Source of the DNA: Nitrososphaerota archaeon
Lineage (GTDB): Archaea > Thermoproteota > Nitrososphaeria > Nitrososphaerales > Nitrosopumilaceae
Direction of reading: 5' to 3'
DNA: 8,852 bases
Assembly (NCBI GenBank): GCA_016200035.1
Contig: JACQFM010000146.1
Coordinates: forward strand, 1 to 8,852
This document shows, in pieces, positions 1-6,515 of this stretch. A program made the translations under genes and the position numbers. The notes below the pieces were generated by a model, which ran no database searches, was not told the DNA's origin, and saw only the letters and a list, made by a program, of their open reading frames with translations. Position 1 is the stretch's first letter, and every line of letters starts with the position of its first letter.

Positions 1-1118
1 AGTTCACTTCCAAGAATGGCCTGCAGTGCTTTGATAGATCCCTTTATCCCTAGAAGCTTTGCAAGTGAGACTGCGTGAAAATCAAAAGTTCCCTCCTTTG
101 ATATCTCATCAAGAATTTCTGGAGTTACAGATTCAAAGAGTCTTTCAATTGATTTGTTATCTAATTTTTCTAGAAATTTTCGTGCAAGAATCATGTTTTC
201 AAATTCACGCCCGAATTTTTCTGACCATAATTTCTGATATTCCAATAGATCCGTTTTTTTTCCTGATTCTAAGAATTTAGAAATGGCTTTTCCCGCAAGT
301 ATGCCTCCAAGACCGCACGAATAGATGCCTCCTGCTGTTGTAGGTTTAGATTGTCCTGCGGCATCTCCTATTGTTACTACATTTCCTGAAACAAAGTGTT
401 CGATTGGTCCCTTTATCCAGATAGGTGCAAAAACTTTTCTTACTATTGAATGCCTTCCTTTTTGGTTAAGATAGTCACCAAGTACCTGCCCGGCATTAAT
501 TCCCTTCCCTGCAACTCCTACCTTTGCAATGTCGTGATGTGTTGGAATAATCCACGCAAAGAAACCAGGATATTTTTCTTGATCAAAATAAACCTCGATT
601 CTTTCTTTATCTATCCAATCTGCATATACTTCGTACTGTGCCGACTGTAATGTTCCAGCTCTATCCCTATGAACAAGTGAAGAAACTCCTCGTGCATCAA
701 CAATAATTTTACATTTTAATTTTCCATCTGTTGTTAGCACACCATCATCGAGGATCTCTTTTAGCGATGTTTTAACACGTATCTCGGCACCGTTGTTTTG
801 CGCTTGATGCGCAATTTGCTTGTCAAAGTCTCTCCTATCCAAAACAACAACCTTTTGTCCTTCCGCGTTGAGTTCGAAACTTTTTCCTGAGGGAGAAACT
901 ATGAGAGCAGACTTTATTTTGTTATCAAGTGTTCTCCGTGTGGGCACCACTCCTAGATCATTGATTCCTGAAATGCTTACTAGTCCTCCACAGTGTTCTG
1001 GTGTCCCAATCTCAAAATCCTCTTCAATAACCAATACGCTGTGACCAAGACTGGCAATTTCTCTTGCACAAAGAAGTCCAGAGACACTCCCACCAGCAAT
1101 TATTACTTCATAATCCAT
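1..1118 (-). CDS. Geranylgeranyl reductase family flavoprotein (digeranylgeranylglycerophospholipid reductase-like), 3' end cut by window
   Basis: This is an FAD-dependent reductase of the GGR family, which in archaea saturates the isoprenoid chains of membrane lipids and possibly of menaquinone. Reading from the ATG at 1118 gives 372 residues without a stop, and the frame leaves the window at base 1; family members are about this long, so only a few C-terminal residues should be missing. Visible motifs, in order: N-terminal FAD Rossmann loop AGGSVSG (8-14) followed by the acidic strand end VLVIEED (about 28-34); the family Cys motif EHCGG (41-45); DARG (141-144); the substrate-cavity signature YPGFFAW (183-189) followed by GVAGKG; and the second FAD motif GDAAGQSKPTTAGG (251-264). 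The helical C-terminal part follows. It is transcribed divergently from pth2. An AAATAAATA element about 25 nt upstream of the ATG fits a leaderless transcript. The family call is firm; the exact substrate (lipid, quinone or geranylgeranyl diphosphate) is not settled by sequence. Confidence 0.9.
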   Translation of the reverse strand, partial: MDYEVIIAGGSVSGLLCAREIASLGHSVLVIEEDFEIGTPEHCGGLVSISGINDLGVVPTRRTLDNKIKSALIVSPSGKSFELNAEGQKVVVLDRRDFDKQIAHQAQNNGAEIRVKTSLKEILDDGVLTTDGKLKCKIIVDARGVSSLVHRDRAGTLQSAQYEVYADWIDKERIEVYFDQEKYPGFFAWIIPTHHDIAKVGVAGKGINAGQVLGDYLNQKGRHSIVRKVFAPIWIKGPIEHFVSGNVVTIGDAAGQSKPTTAGGIYSCGLGGILAGKAISKFLESGKKTDLLEYQKLWSEKFGREFENMILARKFLEKLDNKSIERLFESVTPEILDEISKEGTFDFHAVSLAKLLGIKGSIKALQAILGSE

Positions 1119-1185
1119 AGTTTTTTCATTCGGTGCAATTATTTATTTCATTCAAAAGTTTAACATATTGTAATTTCTCTCTAAG
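1119..1185. promoter_or_regulatory. Divergent promoter region between GGR and pth2
   Basis: This 67-bp AT-rich spacer serves both genes. For the minus-strand reductase, AAATAAATA (complement of about 1139-1147) is centred about 25 nt before the ATG. For pth2, TTTAACATAT (1159-1168) lies 18-33 nt before the two candidate ATGs. Both distances match archaeal TATA boxes of leaderless transcripts. There is no Shine-Dalgarno-like sequence ahead of either start. Whether the two promoters share a regulator cannot be seen. Confidence 0.5.
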
Positions 1186-1548
1186 ATGAAGATGTCTGAG
1201 ATTAAGCAGGTAGTTGTAGTAAGAAAAGATCTTGATATGGGCGCAGGTAAAATTGCTGCCCAAGTGGGACACGCTTGCGTTTTGGGAGCCGAGCTGGTCA
1301 GAAAGTCACATCCTGAGTGGTATAAACGGTGGGTAAGCTTAGGCCAAGAAAAAGTAGTGGTAAAGGTATCAAGTCTTGAACAGCTTGAACGAGTAAAAAG
1401 AGATGCAATTTCACATGACCTTCCCTACTCAGAGGTAACAGATGCGGGCCACACTCAAATTGAACCGGGAACAGTAACTTGCATTTCCATAGGACCTGCA
1501 CCAGAAATTACAATTGACAAGGTTACAAGGGATTTGAAGCTTCTCTAG
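1186..1548 (+). CDS. pth2: Peptidyl-tRNA hydrolase, archaeal/eukaryotic type (Pth2)
   Basis: Pth2 cleaves the ester bond of peptidyl-tRNAs that drop off the ribosome, recycling the tRNA in the cytoplasm. The 120-residue product has the normal length of archaeal Pth2. Hallmarks: MGAGKIAAQVGHA (18-30) with the conserved Lys22 and His29, GQEKVVVKV (53-61), and the C-terminal block TDAGHTQIEPGT (85-96) with Asp86 and Thr90, followed by the terminal strand CISIGP. Two ATGs are available (1186 and 1192); MSEIKQ from 1192 would also be a natural start and changes only two residues. The TATA-like TTTAACATAT at 1159-1168 suits either. The gene is followed by 123 bp before the methyltransferase, which has its own promoter, so pth2 is probably monocistronic. 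It is unrelated to bacterial Pth1. Confidence 0.96.
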   Translation: MKMSEIKQVVVVRKDLDMGAGKIAAQVGHACVLGAELVRKSHPEWYKRWVSLGQEKVVVKVSSLEQLERVKRDAISHDLPYSEVTDAGHTQIEPGTVTCISIGPAPEITIDKVTRDLKLL

Positions 1549-1603
1549 AATATAGAAATAATAATTGATCTTCCTTGTAAGAAAAATGCTTTTCAGAGCC
1601 ATT

Positions 1604-1623
1604 TGAGATCTCCTAAGATCTTA
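1604..1623. repeat. Hairpin: paired AGATCT palindromes with 4-nt loop
   Basis: AGATCT at 1606-1611 and again at 1616-1621 are separated by CCTA. Because AGATCT is self-complementary, the two copies form a 6-bp stem, extended by a G-T wobble (1605/1622) and a T-A pair (1604/1623). It lies after pth2 and about 20 nt upstream of the methyltransferase TATA box. No T-run follows, so it is not a typical terminator. It could be a regulator-binding site or a stabilising 3' structure of the pth2 mRNA; chance is also possible. Confidence 0.35.
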
Positions 1624-1642
1624 TGCTATAATCACATTGTGG

Positions 1643-1649
1643 TATATAT
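1643..1649 (+). promoter_or_regulatory. TATA box of the methyltransferase gene (leaderless)
   Basis: The sequence TATATAT is centred at 1646, exactly 26 nt before the A of the ATG at 1672. This is the archaeal TATA-to-transcription-start distance, so the transcript should begin at or within a base of the start codon. There is no ribosome binding site between the box and the ATG, which agrees with leaderless translation and supports this start. Confidence 0.7.
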
Positions 1650-1671
1650 CGACAACCAGTATTAGAGAAAC

Positions 1672-2565
1672 ATGGCCTCCATAAATCCGATTCAGGTTCT
1701 TTTATGGGCATTTAGGCGAAATGAGAAAGACGTCATTAATCTTTACAGCGCTTTATCTCAAGTAATGCATCTTGCAACCAAGGGCAACATGCTTAATTTT
1801 GGATATTGGAATGAAAATACCAAAAATCCGCTAGAGGCACAGAATAAACTTTGCAGGTTGATTGGTGAAATCGCTGAACTGGATTCCGCGACAAAAGTAC
1901 TTGATGTTGGAAGTGGATTCTCTGCTCCTGCAGTTGAATGGAAAGCCGTATACAATTTACTTGAAATCATATGTGTAAACACACACTTTCAACAATTGAA
2001 ACATTCAGTAAAAATTACAGATAATGGAGATGAACAACTTAAGACATCAGATGTGCAACAGGAAAATAAAATATTTCTTGTAAATTCGACTTCAACTGCG
2101 TTGCCAATCGAAGATCATTCGGTGGACAGAGTTATTGCATTAGAATCTGCACAGCACTTTAAACCATTGAAAAATTTTATCAGAGAATCAAAGCGTGTTT
2201 TAAAGCAAAACGGATTACTAGTGCTTACGATCCCAGTCACCATAGCCAAACCACTGGTTTTGTTTATGAAACTTGGCATTCTTTCTCTTACGTGGTCATC
2301 AGAACATTACGAACTTGATTATGTTCTATCCACAGTAAAAAATCAGGGATCAGAAATATTAGAAACAAAAAGAATCGGCACACATGTTTATCAACCTCTA
2401 GCTGATTACTATGTTGAAAATAGAAAAGTGATTAGAGAAATGATTCTTACACAATATCCAGCATATTTGGAAAACATTCTTTTTAAATCCCTCTTGAGGA
2501 TGAAAAAAGCCTCGGCAGATGGAATTATTGATTATCTGATAATAAAATGCAGGTTTCCTTCATAA
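1672..2565 (+). CDS. Class I SAM-dependent methyltransferase (Methyltransf_11/UbiE-like), substrate unknown
   Basis: The 297-residue protein has a class I methyltransferase Rossmann core. The SAM-binding motif I is VLDVGSGFS (76-84). The acidic-strand region reads ICVNTHFQQL (100-109), motif IV-like ALPIEDHSVDRVIALES runs 143-159, and a post-core helix and strand are ESKRVLKQNGLLVLTIPV (172-189). The N-terminal segment GNMLNFGYWNENT followed by EAQNKL (38-60) resembles the lid region of small-molecule methyltransferases such as the tocopherol, sterol and ubiquinone types. No signal peptide or membrane span is evident, so it should be cytoplasmic. It starts at an ATG placed 26 nt after a TATATAT box. 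It ends 58 bp before the propeller gene, which has its own TATA-like element. Its nearness to a geranylgeranyl reductase hints at an isoprenoid lipid or quinone substrate, but nothing in the sequence proves that. Confidence 0.85.
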   Translation: MASINPIQVLLWAFRRNEKDVINLYSALSQVMHLATKGNMLNFGYWNENTKNPLEAQNKLCRLIGEIAELDSATKVLDVGSGFSAPAVEWKAVYNLLEIICVNTHFQQLKHSVKITDNGDEQLKTSDVQQENKIFLVNSTSTALPIEDHSVDRVIALESAQHFKPLKNFIRESKRVLKQNGLLVLTIPVTIAKPLVLFMKLGILSLTWSSEHYELDYVLSTVKNQGSEILETKRIGTHVYQPLADYYVENRKVIREMILTQYPAYLENILFKSLLRMKKASADGIIDYLIIKCRFPS

Positions 2566-2593
2566 GATTTCAAATTTGCTTTCTTTAGAATAA

Positions 2594-2601
2594 GATATAA
2601 C
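2594..2601 (+). promoter_or_regulatory. TATA box of the propeller gene, supports the GTG start
   Basis: The sequence GATATAAC is centred about 26-27 nt before the GTG at 2624, the expected spacing for a leaderless archaeal transcript. No Shine-Dalgarno sequence precedes the GTG. The upstream ATG at 2610 would lie before the predicted transcript start and opens only a five-codon frame, so it is not a competitor. Confidence 0.55.
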
Positions 2602-2623
2602 AAGGAACGATGGCCATTTTTTT

Positions 2624-4174
2624 GTGAAAAAGAAAACAAAAAAAATTCTAATGATAGCAATGGCCGCAGTTTTTGGCATTCTTATGGTTGGCAGTTCAAC
2701 TTTTGCACTGTTTGGAGGATTTGGGCCTAAAAATCAGGTCAGTACACAGACAACTACTGGAACTCCAGCTGACAACTATCGTGAGGAAGAGAGAGCCACG
2801 TTCTGTGGCACAAGTGAGGCAAAATCTAACAAGTACATAACCGAGTTTAAGATTCCAACCGTATGCTCACAGCCTCTAGCCATAACAACTGATCCGTCGG
2901 GCAATGTGTGGTTTACGGAGAGTAACACAGGAAAACTTGCCAAATTTGATCCTTTTAGTAGATTCTTCACCGAGTATGAAAATTCAAAATGGCCCAAAGG
3001 TGACAAATCTATGATGTGGGGTATTGGATATGCTTCTGATGGAAACGTATGGTTCACTGATGATGCGCACGACGTAGTGTGGAAGTTTTCTGTTGCTCAG
3101 CAAGACTATACCACCTTCAAGTATCCCGTTTCTGAAGGCGGGCAGGCTCTTCCACAGAGGTTGCTAATCGAAGGCAAAAAGATTCTGGTAAACGACTTTA
3201 CTGGAAACAAAATTACTTTTTTTGATTCAGAACAGACCGGACAAGAAATAAGATATTCAAAGCTTCAATTTCCTTCAAATGATACTGCCACAGCCTCTAT
3301 GGCTCTAGACCCTGATGGAAGAGTATGGTATACTGTTTGGAAATATCAAAAGGGTGGTCATCTTGTGCGCTATGATCCCAAGAACAGCAACGGGACTGGC
3401 TTTAAGCTACCTCTAGGTGCACTTGCTCCAAACGGAATATCGGTAGGTGCCGACGGGAAGATTTGGATTACAGATGCGGCAAGCAGTTTATTTTTCAGCT
3501 TTGACCCCGAATCGCAAAAATACACCAAGTTTATCACTACAGTTCCACGCGAGCTGACATTTGGAAATTCTTCTGGAGTGATAAAGACACCAATCTCTAG
3601 ACCTTACTGGAATCATTTTGATCAAAAAGGAAGGTTGTGGTTTAATGAGCAGACAGCAAATAGCATTGCTGTATTTGATCCTGCAAAAGTATCATTAGTT
3701 GAATATCTAGTTCCCTCGCAAAATCCCAACTGGGCAGATTGTGGTGGTCTTTCAGCTTGCGGAATAGCTCAGATCCTAGACTTTACAATGAATGATGACA
3801 AGATCTGGTTTACTGAGTGGGTTGAAAACAATATTGGACTTTTGGATTCTAGCATCCCTTTGCCAATCGATGTAAATGTTGAACCCTCCGAGGCTACTTT
3901 GGAGAGAGGCAGCAATGCTACTCTGTCATTTACTATAACACCAAAAGAGAAGCTTGACGAATCTGTCAGTATAACTGCGGCAACCACAGCAGGGCCGCAT
4001 GACCTAGACGTATCGGGAGGAGATCAGAAGGTGACAGCGGGGGATCAACCTCAAACCCTTTCAGTAAAGGTCACTGCTGACAAGTTTGCACTTTCTGGAA
4101 CGTACAAGGTAGTTATTGGAGCTCGCTACCATGACGTGACTGTTTCAAAGTTTGTTACGATCACAGTAAAGTAA
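2624..4174 (+). CDS. Secreted seven-bladed beta-propeller, Vgb (virginiamycin B lyase)-like, with C-terminal Ig-like domain
   Basis: This 516-residue exported protein begins with a lysine-rich signal peptide or anchor (1-30; possible cleavage after STFA). Seven propeller blades follow, with strand cores NVWFTE (about 94-99), NVWFTD (141-146), KKILVND (185-191), RVWYTVW (233-239), KIWITDA (279-285), RLWFNE (337-342) and KIWFTEW (393-399). Most blades end in a K/R-x-FDP-type strand. The last ~105 residues (about 411-516) form a separate Ig-like beta-sandwich with no membrane anchor. Such proteins are often named virginiamycin B lyase. The loop that carries the catalytic His in true Vgb (P-H-G-I as I recall it) reads PLAI, MWGI, PNGI and similar here, so streptogramin lyase activity is unlikely. 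A surface-binding or scaffold role outside the cell is an inference. The GTG start is supported by the TATA spacing and by the signal peptide beginning there. Confidence 0.85.
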   Translation: MKKKTKKILMIAMAAVFGILMVGSSTFALFGGFGPKNQVSTQTTTGTPADNYREEERATFCGTSEAKSNKYITEFKIPTVCSQPLAITTDPSGNVWFTESNTGKLAKFDPFSRFFTEYENSKWPKGDKSMMWGIGYASDGNVWFTDDAHDVVWKFSVAQQDYTTFKYPVSEGGQALPQRLLIEGKKILVNDFTGNKITFFDSEQTGQEIRYSKLQFPSNDTATASMALDPDGRVWYTVWKYQKGGHLVRYDPKNSNGTGFKLPLGALAPNGISVGADGKIWITDAASSLFFSFDPESQKYTKFITTVPRELTFGNSSGVIKTPISRPYWNHFDQKGRLWFNEQTANSIAVFDPAKVSLVEYLVPSQNPNWADCGGLSACGIAQILDFTMNDDKIWFTEWVENNIGLLDSSIPLPIDVNVEPSEATLERGSNATLSFTITPKEKLDESVSITAATTAGPHDLDVSGGDQKVTAGDQPQTLSVKVTADKFALSGTYKVVIGARYHDVTVSKFVTITVK

Positions 4175-4177
4175 GAA

Positions 4178-5374
4178 GTGGTTCCCAAGATAGATTCTGA
4201 GATTGGAATTTTCACATATAGTACCGCCTTTGAAGGCATAGGGGGAAAGATCAAATCAACTGCTGATGATTTTTTTGTATCCGAAGTATTAGATGATAAT
4301 GTAATTTCAAAGATTTCCCAGAAAGGAGACTATGCAGTATACAAACTAAAAAAACATGGTATTGATACCACTCACGCACTTGATGAAATCTTCAGAATTC
4401 ATGGATTAAAACTAAAATCATTGGGATTGAAGGACTCTAACGCTACCACAGAACAATTTGTTTGTGCAACTAATACAAGATCTCTTGAAAGATTTTCGGC
4501 TAACAGGTACGAGCTCGAAAGAGTTGGCTTCGTATCAAAACCGCTCACAAAAAAAGACATGATCGCAAATCAATTCAAGATCAAAATAGAAGGAGCAGCT
4601 TTTTCAAAGATTTCAAATTTTGACCAATTGGATAAAATCCTAAACTTTTATGGGTATCAAAGATTTGGCAGTAAAAGACCCGTTTCCCATTTGATAGGAA
4701 AATCAATACTCCAAAACGATTTTGAGAGAGCTGTGAACCTTCTTCTTTCCTTTACTTCCAAGTATGACTTGGCTGAAAATACCCAAATTCGAAAGACGCT
4801 TGAAGATAGATCAAACTATGCAAAGGCTTTGAAAGAAATTCCACCACAAATGGATCTTGAAAGGACGGTACTCTCTGAAATGATAACACATAACGATCCG
4901 TTGAAAGCGATACATTCACTACCGCTATTCATAAGGAGATTTTTCATCCAAGCCTTCCAGTCATACGTGTTTAACTGTACGCTAAGCAAAATTTTTGAAG
5001 ATGATGAAGACTGGTTATCTCCAAAAAAAGGTGATGTTTGTTATGACATAAAAAATAAATTGGGTAGATATGAAAATGATCCTCAACAGAGACTGACAAT
5101 ACCCATAGTTGGCTATGCATACTCGAAAAAAAATAGATTTAATTATCAAATCTCCAAAATACTTGAAACAGAGCAAGTCAAACCAAAGGATTTTTTTGTA
5201 AAAGAAATGCAAGAGGCCAGTGACGAGGGTGGATTCAGACAGGTTGCAATCAAGTGCGAAAATTTTTCAGTCAACGAGCCTGTACTAAGTTTCACGTTGT
5301 CAAGAGGTTCATACGCTACGATTCTTCTAAGGGAAATAATGAAACCGACAGATCCGATAGAAGCCGGATTTTAA
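4178..5374 (+). CDS. truD: tRNA pseudouridine(13) synthase TruD
   Basis: TruD isomerises uridine 13 of tRNA to pseudouridine; the eukaryotic homologue is Pus7, and archaeal members can also act on other tRNA positions. The 398-residue length is normal for archaea. Motifs: substrate-binding KSTADDFFVSEV (26-37), the catalytic loop GLKDSNATTEQ (83-93) with the catalytic Asp86, the FYGYQRFGSKRP motif (157-168), the FIQAFQSYVFN helix (256-266) and the C-terminal LSRGSYATILLREIMKP (374-390). The middle carries the TruD-specific insertion domain. It starts at a GTG only 3 nt after the propeller stop, with no clear ribosome binding site. No later in-frame start would keep the conserved N-terminus, so it is probably cotranscribed with the propeller gene. 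The reading frame stays open for 33 codons after the TAA (see findings). Confidence 0.95.
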   Translation: MVPKIDSEIGIFTYSTAFEGIGGKIKSTADDFFVSEVLDDNVISKISQKGDYAVYKLKKHGIDTTHALDEIFRIHGLKLKSLGLKDSNATTEQFVCATNTRSLERFSANRYELERVGFVSKPLTKKDMIANQFKIKIEGAAFSKISNFDQLDKILNFYGYQRFGSKRPVSHLIGKSILQNDFERAVNLLLSFTSKYDLAENTQIRKTLEDRSNYAKALKEIPPQMDLERTVLSEMITHNDPLKAIHSLPLFIRRFFIQAFQSYVFNCTLSKIFEDDEDWLSPKKGDVCYDIKNKLGRYENDPQQRLTIPIVGYAYSKKNRFNYQISKILETEQVKPKDFFVKEMQEASDEGGFRQVAIKCENFSVNEPVLSFTLSRGSYATILLREIMKPTDPIEAGF

Positions 5375-5615
5375 GATTTCAAAATAGAACCAAAAGATGC
5401 AAAGAGTGGGATTGTCACCAATGGACTTGCAAACCAAAATCTCATTACAGAATACCCCCATGATAACAACTTGTAAGATTTATAAAAGTAGTCACTAACT
5501 GGCATTAAAATTATACGTTACAAATCTTGCAATAAAAATATTTAATAAAAATAACTAATTTTGCATATTTGTTGATTACTTTATCTAGAAGTGATTGTAT
5601 CAAACGAGGGGTACA
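5375..5615 (+). other. AT-rich intergenic region with promoter elements; no complete gene seen
   Basis: The first 100 bases are still codon-like in the truD frame but have no start codon there. From about 5477 the sequence becomes very AT-rich. TTTATAAAA (5479-5487) is the best TATA box, predicting a transcript start near 5509. TTTAATAAAA (5541-5550) is a second candidate, predicting a start near 5572. Either would give the downstream peptidase gene a leader of about 45-105 nt, unlike the leaderless genes upstream. I find no tRNA and no complete small protein gene here. Confidence 0.45.
5606..5611 (+). promoter_or_regulatory. Possible ribosome binding site GAGGGG deciding the peptidase start
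   Basis: The run GAGGGGT ends 4-5 nt before the TTG at 5616 and resembles the archaeal Shine-Dalgarno core GAGGTG. It favours the TTG at 5616 over the in-frame TTG at 5595, which has only GAAGTGA directly abutting it. The protein from 5616 begins MVKSSLGGS, a good signal-peptide n-region. Confidence 0.45.
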
Positions 5616-6515
5616 TTGGTCAAATCATCATTAGGCGGTTCTATCTTTCTTGTTTCACTTTCTGCCATTTTGTTGATTACAGCAATAGCTTCATTATCCT
5701 TAATACAACCTGTCCTTGCTTATCTTCCACCATGGCCAGACAAAATATTTGGCATTGACTATGGTTCTGTCTATCCAGTTTCTAAGATTCCACCAAAACC
5801 AATCCAGACCACCTTGGGAAAAATAAGCGTTAGGGATTTTCTGTACAAACCAGACTTTGTTCTAACCAAAAATTTGATAAAAAACACATTCCAATGTGCC
5901 GATGACACAATCCAAGTCCTAACAGACAAGCAAAACTATGTTAGCAGTGACAAGCTAAGGGTAAATGTTAAAATAAACACTAAAGGCCAGCTTCCAAAGA
6001 TCTTCCTCAAAATAGAAAATTCGTTAGGCAATGTTGTATACCAGTCATTCCTTCAAACCGAGAAAGGTCATGATGCAACTGATTTAGTCAATTTGGAGAA
6101 GTTTGAAGATGGAATTTATAAAATGACAGCCAGGTTTGGAATAAACGGTCCTAAGGACGAACTAAAATTTAGTGTAGGAAGTACGCAGCCCCTGCCTCCT
6201 GCAAGGGACAAGTGCTATTTCTATTCGTTATATGATAAAGCCAGCAGGAACCTCTCCCTTATGATAAACCTTGATGATGCATCTTCCTCACCTGCCGATG
6301 AATTACATGTTTTTGTTGACAAAAAAGGAGGTGGTGGAAAGGCTCTAAACTCAAGCCATATTTTTTATGTCATAAATAAAAACCGATTTGGTCCAGTCAA
6401 GTTCACAGCTTCGGATGGACGGATAGTAAAAGAAAATAATCTGGAAAAGGACGAGGGGAGAATAAAGCAACTAACGAACGGATACCAAGTAATGTTGAAC
6501 ATTCCTGACGTTTAA
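5616..6515 (+). CDS. N-terminal part of the interrupted secreted metallopeptidase (signal peptide and beta domains)
   Basis: This piece encodes 299 residues if started at the TTG at 5616 (306 from the TTG at 5595). A typical signal peptide has n-region MVKSSLGGS, a hydrophobic core to about residue 32, and a likely cleavage after PVLA. Next is a Tyr/Pro-rich linker, then a macroglobulin/Ig-like sandwich (about 98-190: DDTIQVLTDKQNYVSSDKL, then KIFLKIENSLGNVVY and DGIYKMTARF). A second beta domain begins at about 200 with LSLMINLDDA, ADELHVFVDKKGGGG and FTASDGRIV. This is reminiscent of CBM9/DOMON carbohydrate- or ligand-binding folds. The piece stops inside this second domain at LNIPDV, and the missing strands lie just past the TAA. 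Alone it would be a secreted fragment without catalytic residues, probably misfolded. Confidence 0.7.
   Translation: MVKSSLGGSIFLVSLSAILLITAIASLSLIQPVLAYLPPWPDKIFGIDYGSVYPVSKIPPKPIQTTLGKISVRDFLYKPDFVLTKNLIKNTFQCADDTIQVLTDKQNYVSSDKLRVNVKINTKGQLPKIFLKIENSLGNVVYQSFLQTEKGHDATDLVNLEKFEDGIYKMTARFGINGPKDELKFSVGSTQPLPPARDKCYFYSLYDKASRNLSLMINLDDASSSPADELHVFVDKKGGGGKALNSSHIFYVINKNRFGPVKFTASDGRIVKENNLEKDEGRIKQLTNGYQVMLNIPDV
6513..6515 (+). other. In-frame TAA interrupting the metallopeptidase frame
   Basis: The context reads LNIPDV-stop-ENFRIALEQ. TAA is not a selenocysteine or pyrrolysine codon, so recoding of those kinds is ruled out by codon identity. A one-base change from AAA, GAA or CAA would restore a sense codon. 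Confidence 0.85.

Noticed and set aside
59..1044. Plus-strand frames at 59-280, 450-650 and 820-1044
   Set aside because: They are antisense shadows of the clearly coding minus-strand geranylgeranyl reductase.
2610..2627. Five-codon upstream frame (MAIFL) overlapping the GTG start of the propeller gene
   Set aside because: It lies upstream of the transcription start predicted from the TATA box at 2594-2601, so it is probably not in the mRNA.
2624..4174. Streptogramin (virginiamycin B) resistance enzyme
   Set aside because: The fold matches, but the expected catalytic His is not seen in the blade loops, and the protein is exported with an extra Ig-like domain.
5254..5463. Plus-strand frame overlapping the end of truD (69 codons)
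   Set aside because: Most of it is an out-of-frame shadow of the conserved TruD C-terminus; the composition is not protein-like.
5595..5615. TTG at 5595 as the start of the peptidase gene
   Set aside because: It adds seven residues (MYQTRGT) with no usable spaced ribosome binding site; TTG 5616 has GAGGGG upstream and gives a cleaner signal peptide. It cannot be excluded.
6513..6515. Selenocysteine or pyrrolysine recoding of the internal stop
   Set aside because: The codon is TAA; those systems use TGA and TAG.
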